Assembly (NCBI RefSeq): GCF_000716535.1
Contig: NZ_JNWV01000013.1
Coordinates: forward strand, 1 to 64,000
Direction of reading: 5' to 3'
DNA length: 64,000 bases
DNA from: Streptomyces flaveolus
GTDB lineage: Bacteria > Actinomycetota > Actinomycetes > Streptomycetales > Streptomycetaceae
Shown: one piece after another, positions 41,530 through 50,855 of the stretch
How positions within the stretch are numbered: the stretch's first letter is position 1
Layout of the letters: every line of letters starts with the position of its first letter
Notes under the pieces: generated by a model
What the model saw: only the letters and a program-made list of their open reading frames with translations
Told to the model about the DNA's origin: nothing
The model's database searches: none
Translations under genes and position numbers: made by a program

Positions 41530-44500
41530 TTGAGTGTGGTTTTCTTCCGCAGGCCGGCCCGCCGCCGGGGCCCGGAGCTGCCGGACGGTGAGCTGACGCT
41601 GCAGGAACCACCGACGCTCGCCGAGGCGCCGCCCTCCTCCGCGGCCAACATGCTCACCTATCTCCCGATGGCGGGCATGTCCGTCGGCATGGTGCTGCTC
41701 TACACACGCATCGGCAGTGGAACGGGACCGATCATCTACCTGGTGGTCGGGCTGATGCTGCTGTCGATGATCATGATGCTGGTCGGGCAGCTGGTGAAGT
41801 CCGGCTCCGAGCGCAAGCACAAGATGCAGGGCGTACGCCGGGACTACCTGCGCTACCTCGGCGGTGTCCGGCACAGGGTCCGGGCGGCCGTCGTCGAACA
41901 GCAGCGAGCGCTGGCCTGGAAGCATCCCGAGCCCACCGCCCTGTCATCGTTCGTGAAGACGACCCGGCTGTGGGAACGCCGCACCACCGACGACGACTTC
42001 GCGGAGGTACGCGTCGCGGTCGGTGAGCAGCGACTCGCGATGCAGCTGGTGAACAAGGCGGAGAAGCCGGTCGAGGACCTCGACCCGCTCACCGCGCACG
42101 CCCTGCGCTCCTTCATCAACGCCTACTCCACCGTGCCCGATCAGCCCATCGCCGTCTTCCTGCGGGCGTGGTCCCGGATCCTGTTCCGAGGCGAGCGGGA
42201 GAAGGTGCTGGGGACCGTCCGGGCGCTGCTCGCGCAACTCGCGACGCTGCACACTCCGCAGAGCCTGCTGATCACGTTCTGCGTGGCCCCGGAGAACCGC
42301 GCCGAGTGGGAGTGGGCCAAATGGCTCCCGCACGCGCTGCACGCCCAGGAGACCGACGGCGCGGGACCGGCCCGGCTGATCACCTCCACGGTCGCGGAAC
42401 TTGAGGATCTGCTGGGCGAGGAGCTGACCGACCGCGCGCTCTTCGAGGCGGGCGCCTCGCCGCACAAGGACGAGCCGTACCTGGTCGTCGTCCTGGACGG
42501 CGGCCAGGTGCCCTCCGGGCACCGCTTCGAGCGCGCCGGTTACCGCAACTCCGTGGTCCTGGACGTGTCCGGCACCCTGGCCTGGAAGCCCGGTCGCACC
42601 GTGCTGCGGCTTCTGGTGGAGGAGACCGAGAACGCCGGCGATGCCGCCGCGACCGAGACGTACGACGAGGTGAAGGTCGTCCGCACCGACCGCAACCGCA
42701 AGGAGATCTCCATCCCGCTGGGCCGTGCCGACCGGCTCGGCCCGGCCGCCGCGAGGGCGCTCGCCGCCCAGCTCGCCCCGATGCGTACCGGAGCCACGGC
42801 GGAGGTCGCGCAACCGCTGTCCACCGACATCCAGCTCACCACCCTGCTCGGCATCACCGACCTGTACCGGTTCTCCCCGCAGGAGTACTGGGAGCGCCGC
42901 GCCGCCCAGAACAAGCGGCTGCGGGTGCCCATCGCGGTCGGCGCCGACGGCCGTCCGGTCGAACTCGACATCAAGGAGTCGGCGCAGGACGGCATGGGCC
43001 CGCACGGCATGCTCATCGGCGCCACCGGCTCCGGCAAGAGCGAGCTGCTGCGCACCCTGGTCCTGGGACTCGCCCTGGCCCACTCGTCCGAGACGCTGAA
43101 CTTCGTCCTCGTCGACTTCAAGGGTGGTGCCACCTTCCTCGGCTTCGACGCGCTGCCGCACACCTCGGCCGTCATCACCAACCTGGCCGACGAGGCGGCG
43201 CTGGTCGACCGCATGCAGGATGCCCTGCGCGGCGAGATGCAGCGGCGCCAGGAACTGCTGCGCTCCGCCGGCAACTACACCTCCGCGCTGGACTACGAGA
43301 AGGCACGTGCCTCGGGCGTCCCGCTGGAGCCGCTGCCCAGCCTGCTCGTCGTCGTCGACGAGTTCAGCGAACTGCTGTCGGCGCACCGCGAGTTCATGGA
43401 CCTCTTCGTCGCCATCGGCCGGCTCGGCCGGTCGCTCGGCGTGCACCTGCTGCTCGCCTCGCAGCGCCTCGACGAGGGACGCATGCACCAGCTGGAGAGC
43501 CACCTGTCGTACCGGATCGGTCTGCGGACGTTCTCCGCGATGGAGAGCCGGGGTGTGCTCGGGGTGCCGGACGCCTACGAACTGCCCTCCCAGCCGGGTG
43601 CCGGTTACCTCAAGAGCGGTGTCGAGCCGCTCACCCGCTTCCGCGCCGCCTATGTGTCGGGCGCCTACCGGCAGCGGGTCGGCGCGCTGGCTCAGGAGAA
43701 GATCGCCAATCAGGTGATGCCGTGGACCGGCGACTGGGTGAACGCGCGTCACGAACCGGCGCCGGAACCGGAGCCCGCCGCCGGGGCGGAGGGCGACGAC
43801 GCGGACGACACCAGCCTGATGGCCGTGGCCATCGAACGGCTCCGTGACGCCGGACCGCCGGCCTACGAGGTCTGGCTGCCGCCGCTGGGCGCGCCGCCGA
43901 CCCTGGACGCGCTGCTGCCGCCGCTGGTCCCCGATCCCGACCTGGGGCTCACCACCGCCGACTGGGAGGGCCGTGGCAAGCTGAGGGTCCCGCTCGGCAT
44001 CGTGGACAAGCCGTTCGAGCAGATACGCGACCTGCTGATGGTGGACCTCGGCGGTGCCGGTGGCCATGTGTCCATCGGCGGCGGTCCGCAGAGCGGCAAA
44101 TCCACCCTGCTGCGCGATCTGATCACTGCGCTGGCCCTCACCCACACGCCGCGCGAAGTGCAGTTCTACTGCCTGGACTTCGGCGGTGGCTCGCTCAGCT
44201 CCCTGTCCGGCCTGCCGCATGTCGGCGGCGTGGCGGGCCGACTGGACGGCGAACGGGTGGCGCGGACGATAGCCGAGATCTCGACGCTGCTCGCGCATCG
44301 GGAGCGGTTCTTCCAGGAGCACGGCATCGATTCGATGGCCACGCTGCGCCGGCGCCGCGCGGCGGGCGAGTTCCCCGAGGAGCGGCACGGCGACGTCTTC
44401 CTGGTGATCGACGGATGGCAGACGGTACGGCAGGAGTTCCAGGACGTCGTACCGCTGCTCGGCCAGTTCGCCACGAACGGCCTGAACTACGGCATCCACC

Positions 44501-45567
44501 TGGTGACCACCACCACCCGCTGGGTGGAACTGACCGCCGCCGTCCGCGACCAGTCGGCCACGAAGCTGGAACTGCGGATGGGTGACCCCCTCGACTCCAT
44601 GATCGACGTCCGGCTCTCCAAGAACGTCCCGCGCCTTCCCGGGCGCGGCCTGACGGTCGGTTCGAAGCTCCACTTCCTCACCGCCCTGCCGCGCATCGAC
44701 GGCGTCGACGACCCAGCCGATCTCAGCGACGGCGTCGCCGACCTGGTCGCGGCCGTGGCCGAGGGCTGGCCGGGTCCCGCGGCGCCGCCCGTGCGGATGC
44801 TGCCGACCATGCTCAGCGCCCGCGATCTCGCCCCCGCGCCCGCGGAACGCCGGCTCCAGTTCGCGCTGGGTGTCGAGGAGACGGAGCTCGCCCCGGCCTG
44901 GCACAACTTCGTCGAGACACCGCACCTGGTGGCCTTCGGCGACACCGAGTCGGGCAAGACGAACCTGCTGCGGCTGATCGCGAAGGGGGTCACCGACCGG
45001 TTCAGTCCGGCGGAAGCCCGCATTCTCGCGGTCGACTTCCGTCGCGAACTGGTGGAATGGGTGCCCGAGGAGTACCGGCTCGGGCACGCGGTGTCGGTGG
45101 ACCAGCTGGACGAGTACGTGCAGGGCGCGGCCCGGGCCATGACGACCCGGGCGCCCGGCGCGGACATCACACCCGCCCGGATGCGTCTGGCCGACTGGTG
45201 GGTCGGGCCCCGGCTGTTCGTCCTCGTCGACGACTACGACCTGGTGGCCTCCCCGGGCCGCAGCCCGCTGGACCCGCTGCTGCCGCACCTGCCGCTGGGC
45301 TACGAGGTGGGCCTGCACGTGATCGTCACCCGCTCCGCGGCGAACTCCATGCGTGGACTGAACGACCCGCTCGTGCGGCGCCTGCTGGAGGTCAACTCGC
45401 CAGGTCTGCTGATGTCCTGCCCGCCCACCGAGGGTTATGTGTTCGGCAACGTCAAGCCGCGTCTGCTGCCGGCCGGCCGTGGCAGCTACATCACGCGCCG
45501 CAGCGTGACGCAGATCCAGACCGCCTTCCTCGACGACGTTCCGGCGGAGGTGTCCACGGGCCGGTGA
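41530..45567 (+). CDS. eccC: Type VII secretion motor ATPase EccC (fused EccCa-EccCb)
   Basis: 1345-aa motor of the T7SS. Two transmembrane helices lie at about 40-90, followed by three FtsK/SpoIIIE-type ATPase domains. Walker A 1 is GATGSGKS (497-504) with Walker B LLVVVDEFSEL. Walker A 2 is GGPQSGKS (Lys857), whose Walker B reads VIDGW and lacks the Glu. Walker A 3 is GDTESGKT (Lys1143) with VLVDDYD. A single long chain is the Streptomyces/ESX-3 form; other systems split it. The start is TTG 41530, since AAGGAG lies 5 nt upstream; GTG 41536 is an alternative. WXG100 C-terminal signals bind the last domain. It ends at a strong hairpin facing mycP. Confidence 0.95.
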   Translation: MSVVFFRRPARRRGPELPDGELTLQEPPTLAEAPPSSAANMLTYLPMAGMSVGMVLLYTRIGSGTGPIIYLVVGLMLLSMIMMLVGQLVKSGSERKHKMQGVRRDYLRYLGGVRHRVRAAVVEQQRALAWKHPEPTALSSFVKTTRLWERRTTDDDFAEVRVAVGEQRLAMQLVNKAEKPVEDLDPLTAHALRSFINAYSTVPDQPIAVFLRAWSRILFRGEREKVLGTVRALLAQLATLHTPQSLLITFCVAPENRAEWEWAKWLPHALHAQETDGAGPARLITSTVAELEDLLGEELTDRALFEAGASPHKDEPYLVVVLDGGQVPSGHRFERAGYRNSVVLDVSGTLAWKPGRTVLRLLVEETENAGDAAATETYDEVKVVRTDRNRKEISIPLGRADRLGPAAARALAAQLAPMRTGATAEVAQPLSTDIQLTTLLGITDLYRFSPQEYWERRAAQNKRLRVPIAVGADGRPVELDIKESAQDGMGPHGMLIGATGSGKSELLRTLVLGLALAHSSETLNFVLVDFKGGATFLGFDALPHTSAVITNLADEAALVDRMQDALRGEMQRRQELLRSAGNYTSALDYEKARASGVPLEPLPSLLVVVDEFSELLSAHREFMDLFVAIGRLGRSLGVHLLLASQRLDEGRMHQLESHLSYRIGLRTFSAMESRGVLGVPDAYELPSQPGAGYLKSGVEPLTRFRAAYVSGAYRQRVGALAQEKIANQVMPWTGDWVNARHEPAPEPEPAAGAEGDDADDTSLMAVAIERLRDAGPPAYEVWLPPLGAPPTLDALLPPLVPDPDLGLTTADWEGRGKLRVPLGIVDKPFEQIRDLLMVDLGGAGGHVSIGGGPQSGKSTLLRDLITALALTHTPREVQFYCLDFGGGSLSSLSGLPHVGGVAGRLDGERVARTIAEISTLLAHRERFFQEHGIDSMATLRRRRAAGEFPEERHGDVFLVIDGWQTVRQEFQDVVPLLGQFATNGLNYGIHLVTTTTRWVELTAAVRDQSATKLELRMGDPLDSMIDVRLSKNVPRLPGRGLTVGSKLHFLTALPRIDGVDDPADLSDGVADLVAAVAEGWPGPAAPPVRMLPTMLSARDLAPAPAERRLQFALGVEETELAPAWHNFVETPHLVAFGDTESGKTNLLRLIAKGVTDRFSPAEARILAVDFRRELVEWVPEEYRLGHAVSVDQLDEYVQGAARAMTTRAPGADITPARMRLADWWVGPRLFVLVDDYDLVASPGRSPLDPLLPHLPLGYEVGLHVIVTRSAANSMRGLNDPLVRRLLEVNSPGLLMSCPPTEGYVFGNVKPRLLPAGRGSYITRRSVTQIQTAFLDDVPAEVSTGR

Positions 45568-45589
45568 CCGGCCCCCACCCGTGTCGTCA

Positions 45590-45631
45590 CCGCGGGCCGG
45601 GTCGTGCGGTCGTTGCACGCCCGGCCCGCGG
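45590..45631. terminator. Strong bidirectional hairpin after eccC
   Basis: CCGCGGGCCGGG (45590-45601) pairs perfectly with CCCGGCCCGCGG (45620-45631). Inside the loop CGTGC (45603-45607) and GCACG (45615-45619) pair again. The following 300 bp to mycP hold no gene that I can support. Confidence 0.85.
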
Positions 45632-45931
45632 CCGCGCTCCCTCACGTTCGTGTTCGCCCGGCCCCGGGGCGAAGCCGTCGAGCTCGGGCCGGGCGGCGCA
45701 CGTCAGGGACCGGTGCCCGGCGACCCGGCCGTATGCGCGACCCCACCACCGCCCGCGATGAGGGCCTCGGAGCCCGCGTCCAGCACGTGCGTGGCGGTCT
45801 GTGTGGACGACGGCCGCCTCGGACCGGGACGCGACGCCCGGCACGTACCGGGCCGTCGCGAACCTCTCCTGCGGCGCGTCATGAGCAGCGGGGAACGCGC
45901 CACGACCGGACGGCACACGCCCCACGCACTG

Positions 45932-47236
45932 TCACGCACCGACTCGTCGGACCGACCCGCCTCCGGCTGCCCGGCGCGAGGCCCGGATCCGGGCCAGCGT
46001 CATCGCGCCGATCGCCAGCACGCCCAGCAGCAGGCATGCTCCGGTCACCGCCCACGCCCGGGGAACGGCGGCGCTCCTCGGCGCGGCGTCCGCGAGGTGT
46101 ACGGCGTCCTGCTTCGGTGAGGGCGCCGGGGCGGCCGTGGGCAGCACCGAGTTGAGCGCGCTGACGGGGTCCAGCAGCGGCACCGAGGCGTGCGAGGCGG
46201 TCGCCTCGAGCCGGGCGGCGGTCTGGGCCGCGGTCAGATGCGGCAGGTGGGCCCGCACCAGGGCGGCGGTGCCGGCCACGAAGGCGGCTGCCACGGAGGC
46301 GCCCCCGGAGACGTAGTTGCCCGTGCCCTTCGGTCCGATGCCGGTGATCCCGTCGCCGGGCGCCGCGAGGTCGGCGTGCACGGGTTCGGGTACGCCGTCG
46401 GGGCGGTCCCCGGTGATGTCCACGTCCATCACCGACAGCACCCCGTTCGCGGAGGCCGGCCAGTACGAGGAAGGCGGCGGGGCGGAGGCCTGTCCGGTGG
46501 CGCTTCGGGGATCGGTGTCCGGCGCGGCCGGGGCCACCACCAGAACGTCCTTGGCCGCCGCGTGCTCGACGGCCGTCCGGAGCGAAGGGGTGCTCTCGGG
46601 CAGCGCGGCGGAGACGAGCACCACCCGCGCGCCGGCCGCGACGGCCGCCTCGATTCCCTGGGCGACCTGGCCGGCGCTCGCCTTGCCCCGCTCGTCCGTG
46701 CCCCGTTCGGCGATGACACGCGCCCGGGGCGCCACCCCCGTGAACCCGCTGCCCGGTACGGCCGACGCGGCGATCACCCCCGCCAGGAACGTCCCGTGCC
46801 CCACACAGTCCTGCGCTGCGGCGCCGCTCGCCTGGACACGTCCGGTGAGACCGGCGGCCTGGGGCGACACACCCGTGTCCACCACGCCGACCAGCACGCC
46901 GGAGCCCTGGGTGTAACGGCCGGCCTGTGCCAGGTTCAGAGTCAGCTGTGCCCAGGGCACGGCACTCACCTGTGTCGGTGAGGCCTTGGTACATGTGTCG
47001 GAGTCGGAGCTGAAGGATGAGGGTATCAACGGCAGCTTCGGTCCGGCCGAGGCTGTCGCGGAAGGTGTGGGCGCCGTGTCCGCGGCCGCGGCACTCACCG
47101 TGGGGACCACGGTGAGTGCCGCCCCGAGGAGCGGGGCCAGCACCGTCAGGCGGGGCGTGCCGGGCCGTGGCCGGTGCGTGCGTCCTCCCCGCTCGCTGGG
47201 AGGAAGACGCAGGTGGGAGGGGCTGTCGTCGGTCAT
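45932..47236 (-). CDS. mycP: Type VII secretion-associated serine protease, mycosin
   Basis: 434-aa membrane-anchored subtilisin. A signal peptide (hydrophobic LTVLAPLLGAALTVV, cleavage near SAAAADT) is followed by an N-terminal extension. The S8 triad is D120 (VVDTG), H147 (GHGTF) and S314 (GGASVAA), where Ala replaces the Thr of the usual GTS. A C-terminal transmembrane helix (WAVTGACLLLGVLAIGAM) and basic tail (RIRASRR) follow. Mycosins cap and stabilise the ESX pore and may clip substrates outside the membrane. ATG 47236. It is divergent from the 1032-aa gene. Confidence 0.95.
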   Translation of the reverse strand: MTDDSPSHLRLPPSERGGRTHRPRPGTPRLTVLAPLLGAALTVVPTVSAAAADTAPTPSATASAGPKLPLIPSSFSSDSDTCTKASPTQVSAVPWAQLTLNLAQAGRYTQGSGVLVGVVDTGVSPQAAGLTGRVQASGAAAQDCVGHGTFLAGVIAASAVPGSGFTGVAPRARVIAERGTDERGKASAGQVAQGIEAAVAAGARVVLVSAALPESTPSLRTAVEHAAAKDVLVVAPAAPDTDPRSATGQASAPPPSSYWPASANGVLSVMDVDITGDRPDGVPEPVHADLAAPGDGITGIGPKGTGNYVSGGASVAAAFVAGTAALVRAHLPHLTAAQTAARLEATASHASVPLLDPVSALNSVLPTAAPAPSPKQDAVHLADAAPRSAAVPRAWAVTGACLLLGVLAIGAMTLARIRASRRAAGGGSVRRVGA

Positions 47237-47685
47237 GTTCGTCGAATTCCCTGGCCGTTGGTGACCGGTTGGCATGCCATGGGGCAGGCGGAGGCGGGGC
47301 GGGAGCAAGGGCACGGGCGGAAGCCGACCGGGCCTTCTTCGCGGCTGCGGTGTCCCGCTGGGCGGGGACGCAAGGACATGCTAGTCAGTCGACGTCGGCC
47401 GCTCGGTGGAGATGTGACGATCGTGTCCCAACCCGGACACCTTCGTTCGCCGGCCATTGCCAGCGGGTAAGCTGCGCACAAGAGATACGTGTGGCAGCGG
47501 ACGGGCCTTTCCCAGCCGCGTGCGACCGTACGCGAAACACCTGTTTACCGTTCGGTGCTGGCTCGGCGCAGTCCCGCGCAGTGTCTGACACCTCCCGCTT
47601 CGGGAGCGTGCCAACGCCACTTGAGCGGGATGTGACCAGAAGACTGTGAGGATCGGATGACCGCCGTCCTCGTGAGGAGCGTGCG
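47237..47685. other. 449-bp divergent region, no gene seen
   Basis: Between mycP and the 1032-aa gene. ATGCTAGTCAGT (near 47378-47390) is the AT-richest patch and the likeliest mycP promoter position. No strong palindrome or coding frame was found. Confidence 0.35.
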
Positions 47686-50600
47686 ATGATCCGGCGCGGC
47701 ACTGGTCGGCGGGGCGGACACTCCGACCGGCACGCGGCCACCCGTCTGACGGTCTCGCGTGCCCGCGACCACGTTCACCTGGTGCACTCGGGCGGCACCC
47801 CGCCAGGGCGGCTCACGGACATCTCGGAGTGGCTCGGCCCCGCTCGCCCCGACGAAGCGGTCGTCCTGGTCGGCGCGGCGCTCGGTGAGGAGGGTGTCGA
47901 GGGACTGTGCGAACGGCTCGCCCCGGTGTTGCAGGAGTCCAAGGAGCAGGACGTACGGCTGCTGCGGCTGGTGATGTCGGCGGGCGCCGACGAAGCCGAG
48001 GGACGCCCTTCCACGGCCAGGCTCATCTGCGAACGGTGGGAACTCGACGTACTGGCGACCGCGGGCCCCGCGGTCGTCGTCCCGGACGGCACCCTCTTCT
48101 CGCCCGACCTCCCGGACGCGCCCGGCGGCTGGTGGCACTTCTCCGTCGGCCAGGTGCCACGGTCCGTGGGCAGCCGGCTGCCGATCCCCGACTGGGAGTC
48201 CGCGCTGCGGCGGCTGGAGCACAGCCCGGTCCCCGGTCATGTCGTGGAGCCGGTCCCGGCCGGCCTGATGATCCGTCCGGCGGGCGCCGCCTCCGCCGCC
48301 GTGGACACCCTGCCGTACGCCGTCGCGCCCGACCCGGACCGGCCCCATCTGCTGATCGACGCGCCGAACGTGCCCGCCGCTGGACTGGCGACCATGCTCG
48401 CCGCGCTGCCGGGCCGCGTGCGCAAGGACATCCGGCTGGTGTCCCTGGACGGCCGCTCCATGCTGGAGACCGGCCAGGCCGTGGCGGACCTGCTCGGGAC
48501 CGGGGTGCAGGTGGCCAACGGGGTACCGGTGGTGGTCGACGGCGACGGCGCGGGTGACGACGCCGCGGGCGAGTCCTCGACGGAGCTGTACATGGTGGAC
48601 GCCGACGGCACGCCGACCTGGCGGCCGTTCGCGCAGGCGTTCGTCTGCGAGCCCGGGGCCGAAGGACGGGAGGGGAGCGCCCGGGTCACCGAGTGGCGGG
48701 CTCCCGCCGCGCTGCTGGAGGGCACCGACCCCCGTGGCCTGCCGTTCGACCAGACCTGGAAGGTCGCGCTCACCCCCGCCGGACTGTGGGCCGGCCCGCG
48801 CGGCGGCGAGCCCCCGCTCGTCGCCGCGACCCGTACGGCGGATCCGGACGCCGTCGCCATCGAACTCGGCGCACCGCGCCGGGCGATCGACGACTCGCTC
48901 TGGCCCGGACTCGACCGGTTGTTCGGCGAGCTCGGCCCAGAGGTACGGGAACGGGCCGTCGTCCATGTCCACGGCGTCCTCGGCAGCAAGGGCATGGAGA
49001 ACCTGCGGCGGCTGACGATCCGGCACAACTTCTCCCTGATGCCACAGGCACCGGGGGAGGCCGAGCCGCCCGCCGCCGAGGTCTTCCCTTCGCTGGGGAG
49101 GCCCGCGCGGCGGACCGGGGCCGCGCAGGCGGCGGAGGCGGAATTCGATCTCCCGGACCGCGAGCCGGGACCGGAGGTGCCGGCGGGTGCCGGGGAGCTG
49201 GTGACCGAGACCAGGTCCGCGGACCTCGACCCGGCACCCGTTCCCGAGCCCCTTCCCGCGCAGGCACCGGGCGGACCGCGGGAACGGGTACGGCCGTCGG
49301 CGGCTGCCCGTCCATCCTCCGTTCCCGGCCCCTCCGCGGTACCGGCACCCGTACCGGCCGAGCGGGCATCCCTCGGCCCGTCCGGGACACCGACGGGCAA
49401 ACCGTCCGTGCCGTCGACGGACGAGGCCGCGACACGGGACGTCGAGGCGTCGCCCGTGCCAGCGTCGCCCGTGTCCGCGTCGCCCGTGCCAGCGTCGCCC
49501 GTGTCCGCGTCGCCCGTGCCCGCGTCGCCCGTGCCCGCGGCGAGCGGGTCCGCGCTGTCCGTGCCTGCGGCGAGCGGGTCCGCGCTGTCCGTGCCTGCGG
49601 CGAGCGGGTCCGCGGCGACGGTCGGGAATGTGGCCGCTTCCCTGGTGGGCGGGTCCGTGACGCGGGAGAGCGAGGTGTTTTCGCCTGCGGTGAGCGGGTC
49701 CGAGGCACCCGGCGGGGAGGCGACCGCGTCCCTGGTGGGCGGGTCTGTGACGCGGGAGAGCGAGGCGTTTTCGCCTGCGGCGAGCGGGTCCGAGGCACCC
49801 GGCGGGGAGGCGACCGCGTCCCTGGTGGGCGGGTCCGTGACGCGGGAGAGCGAGGCGTTTTCGCCTGCGGCGAGCGGGTCCGAGGCACCCGGCGGGGACA
49901 CGACCGCGTCCATCGCGGGCGGGCCTGCGGCGCCTCGGGGCGGAGGCTTCGAGGCCGCGGCGTCGGGGGCGGCTGGGGACGGCGCCGTGCCCCCGGCTTC
50001 CGGTTCCCGGCCCGATCCGGTTCCGCGCGCGGTCGGCCGCGCCCGCGGTACCGACACGTCGGCGGAGCGCGGCACGCCGGACACCGACCACGCGAAGCTC
50101 CGCGCCCAGCTGGGCCCCTTCTGGGAGCAGCACCGCGCCGCCGTGGCGGAGATCACCGGGCGGCTGTTCAAGACGCAGCCGCGTGACCAGTCCGACGCCG
50201 CCATCGCCGAACTCGTCGCCGTGCACGTCTACATGACGGCAGTCGACGACGCACGGCTGCGGGCCGCGCTGGCGGACGGCGACGAACAGAGCCGGACCCT
50301 GCTGCGGTGCCTGCGGTCCGGCACGCGCCGCCTGCCCTCCTACCGGGGCGCCGTGATGAGCACCGCCGGGGAACTCGTCCAGCGCCTCACCCCGGACGCG
50401 GTGGGCGAGGAATGGGAAGGCGCCGTTCCGGTTCGCGGGGTGTCCGTCGGACGCACCTACCCGGGGCCGGCCGCCGATCACCTCCTCATCTGGTCGGTCA
50501 CCGGCCGCCGTACCGGCACCCGCGCCGACGACGACAATCAGGACATCCTCTTCGCCCGGGAGTCCCGGTTCCGGGTCCTGGGCGTCGTCCGCCACGGACC

Positions 50601-50784
50601 GGCCACCGTCGGTCTCCTCCAGGAGATGCCGCAGCAGGCACACACCCCCTCCCCGCACCTGGACGCGGCTCTGCTCAACCGCCTGCGGGCCGCGCTCGAC
50701 CTGCCCGCCGCCCCGCACCCCGGGGAGGGCCATCCGCCGGAGACACCGTCCCGAGCGGTGCCGTTCCCGACGACGAGCACCTAG
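47686..50784 (+). CDS. T7SS-associated 1032-aa protein with ART-like C-terminal domain
   Basis: Residues 1-450 form a soluble domain paralogous to the whole product at 56645-58045: VHLVHSGGTPPGRLTD; SGARLICERWELDVLATAGPA-like text; GGWWHFSVGQ; DWRSVL/DDSLWPGLDRLFGELGPEV; AVVHVHGVLGS. A low-complexity region (about 470-790) with a 90-bp triplicate repeat follows. The last ~200 residues resemble an ADP-ribosyltransferase fold: LPSYRGAV (R887), then LLIWSVTGRRT in place of the SxS/STS strand, then NQDILFARESRFRVLGV, where the catalytic Glu is expected but not clear. The ART reading is tentative and the domain could be inactive. GAGGAG precedes ATG 47686. It heads a probable operon with the B-lectin protein and the EccA-like ATPase. 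Confidence 0.65.
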   Translation: MIRRGTGRRGGHSDRHAATRLTVSRARDHVHLVHSGGTPPGRLTDISEWLGPARPDEAVVLVGAALGEEGVEGLCERLAPVLQESKEQDVRLLRLVMSAGADEAEGRPSTARLICERWELDVLATAGPAVVVPDGTLFSPDLPDAPGGWWHFSVGQVPRSVGSRLPIPDWESALRRLEHSPVPGHVVEPVPAGLMIRPAGAASAAVDTLPYAVAPDPDRPHLLIDAPNVPAAGLATMLAALPGRVRKDIRLVSLDGRSMLETGQAVADLLGTGVQVANGVPVVVDGDGAGDDAAGESSTELYMVDADGTPTWRPFAQAFVCEPGAEGREGSARVTEWRAPAALLEGTDPRGLPFDQTWKVALTPAGLWAGPRGGEPPLVAATRTADPDAVAIELGAPRRAIDDSLWPGLDRLFGELGPEVRERAVVHVHGVLGSKGMENLRRLTIRHNFSLMPQAPGEAEPPAAEVFPSLGRPARRTGAAQAAEAEFDLPDREPGPEVPAGAGELVTETRSADLDPAPVPEPLPAQAPGGPRERVRPSAAARPSSVPGPSAVPAPVPAERASLGPSGTPTGKPSVPSTDEAATRDVEASPVPASPVSASPVPASPVSASPVPASPVPAASGSALSVPAASGSALSVPAASGSAATVGNVAASLVGGSVTRESEVFSPAVSGSEAPGGEATASLVGGSVTRESEAFSPAASGSEAPGGEATASLVGGSVTRESEAFSPAASGSEAPGGDTTASIAGGPAAPRGGGFEAAASGAAGDGAVPPASGSRPDPVPRAVGRARGTDTSAERGTPDTDHAKLRAQLGPFWEQHRAAVAEITGRLFKTQPRDQSDAAIAELVAVHVYMTAVDDARLRAALADGDEQSRTLLRCLRSGTRRLPSYRGAVMSTAGELVQRLTPDAVGEEWEGAVPVRGVSVGRTYPGPAADHLLIWSVTGRRTGTRADDDNQDILFARESRFRVLGVVRHGPATVGLLQEMPQQAHTPSPHLDAALLNRLRAALDLPAAPHPGEGHPPETPSRAVPFPTTST
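49645..49914 (+). repeat. Three 90-bp tandem repeats
   Basis: Near-identical 90-bp units start at 49645, 49735 and 49825, each encoding VGGSVTRESEAFSPAASG and on to ATASL (30 aa). Just before (49512-49618) a 30-bp unit encoding VPAASGSALS is repeated about three times. The high DNA identity suggests recent expansion and likely length variation between strains. Confidence 0.85.
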
Positions 50785-50855
50785 CGGGCCGTACCCCCTC
50801 AGCAGCAGTCAGTACCGACCGATCTTCACGTCCACGTCCCGCCACCAGGAGCGTC

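Noticed and set aside
41944..45645. A 1233-codon minus-strand frame over eccC
   Set aside because: EccC on the plus strand has three intact ATPase domains and a good ribosome site. The antisense frame is low complexity.
45632..45931. Small frames between the eccC terminator and mycP
   Set aside because: All have shadow composition and no ribosome site; the stretch looks non-coding.
50307..50855. Earlier start for the B-lectin protein, overlapping the 1032-aa gene
   Set aside because: The extra residues are a shadow of the ART-like region. ATG 50856 has AGGAG and begins a normal cytoplasmic segment.
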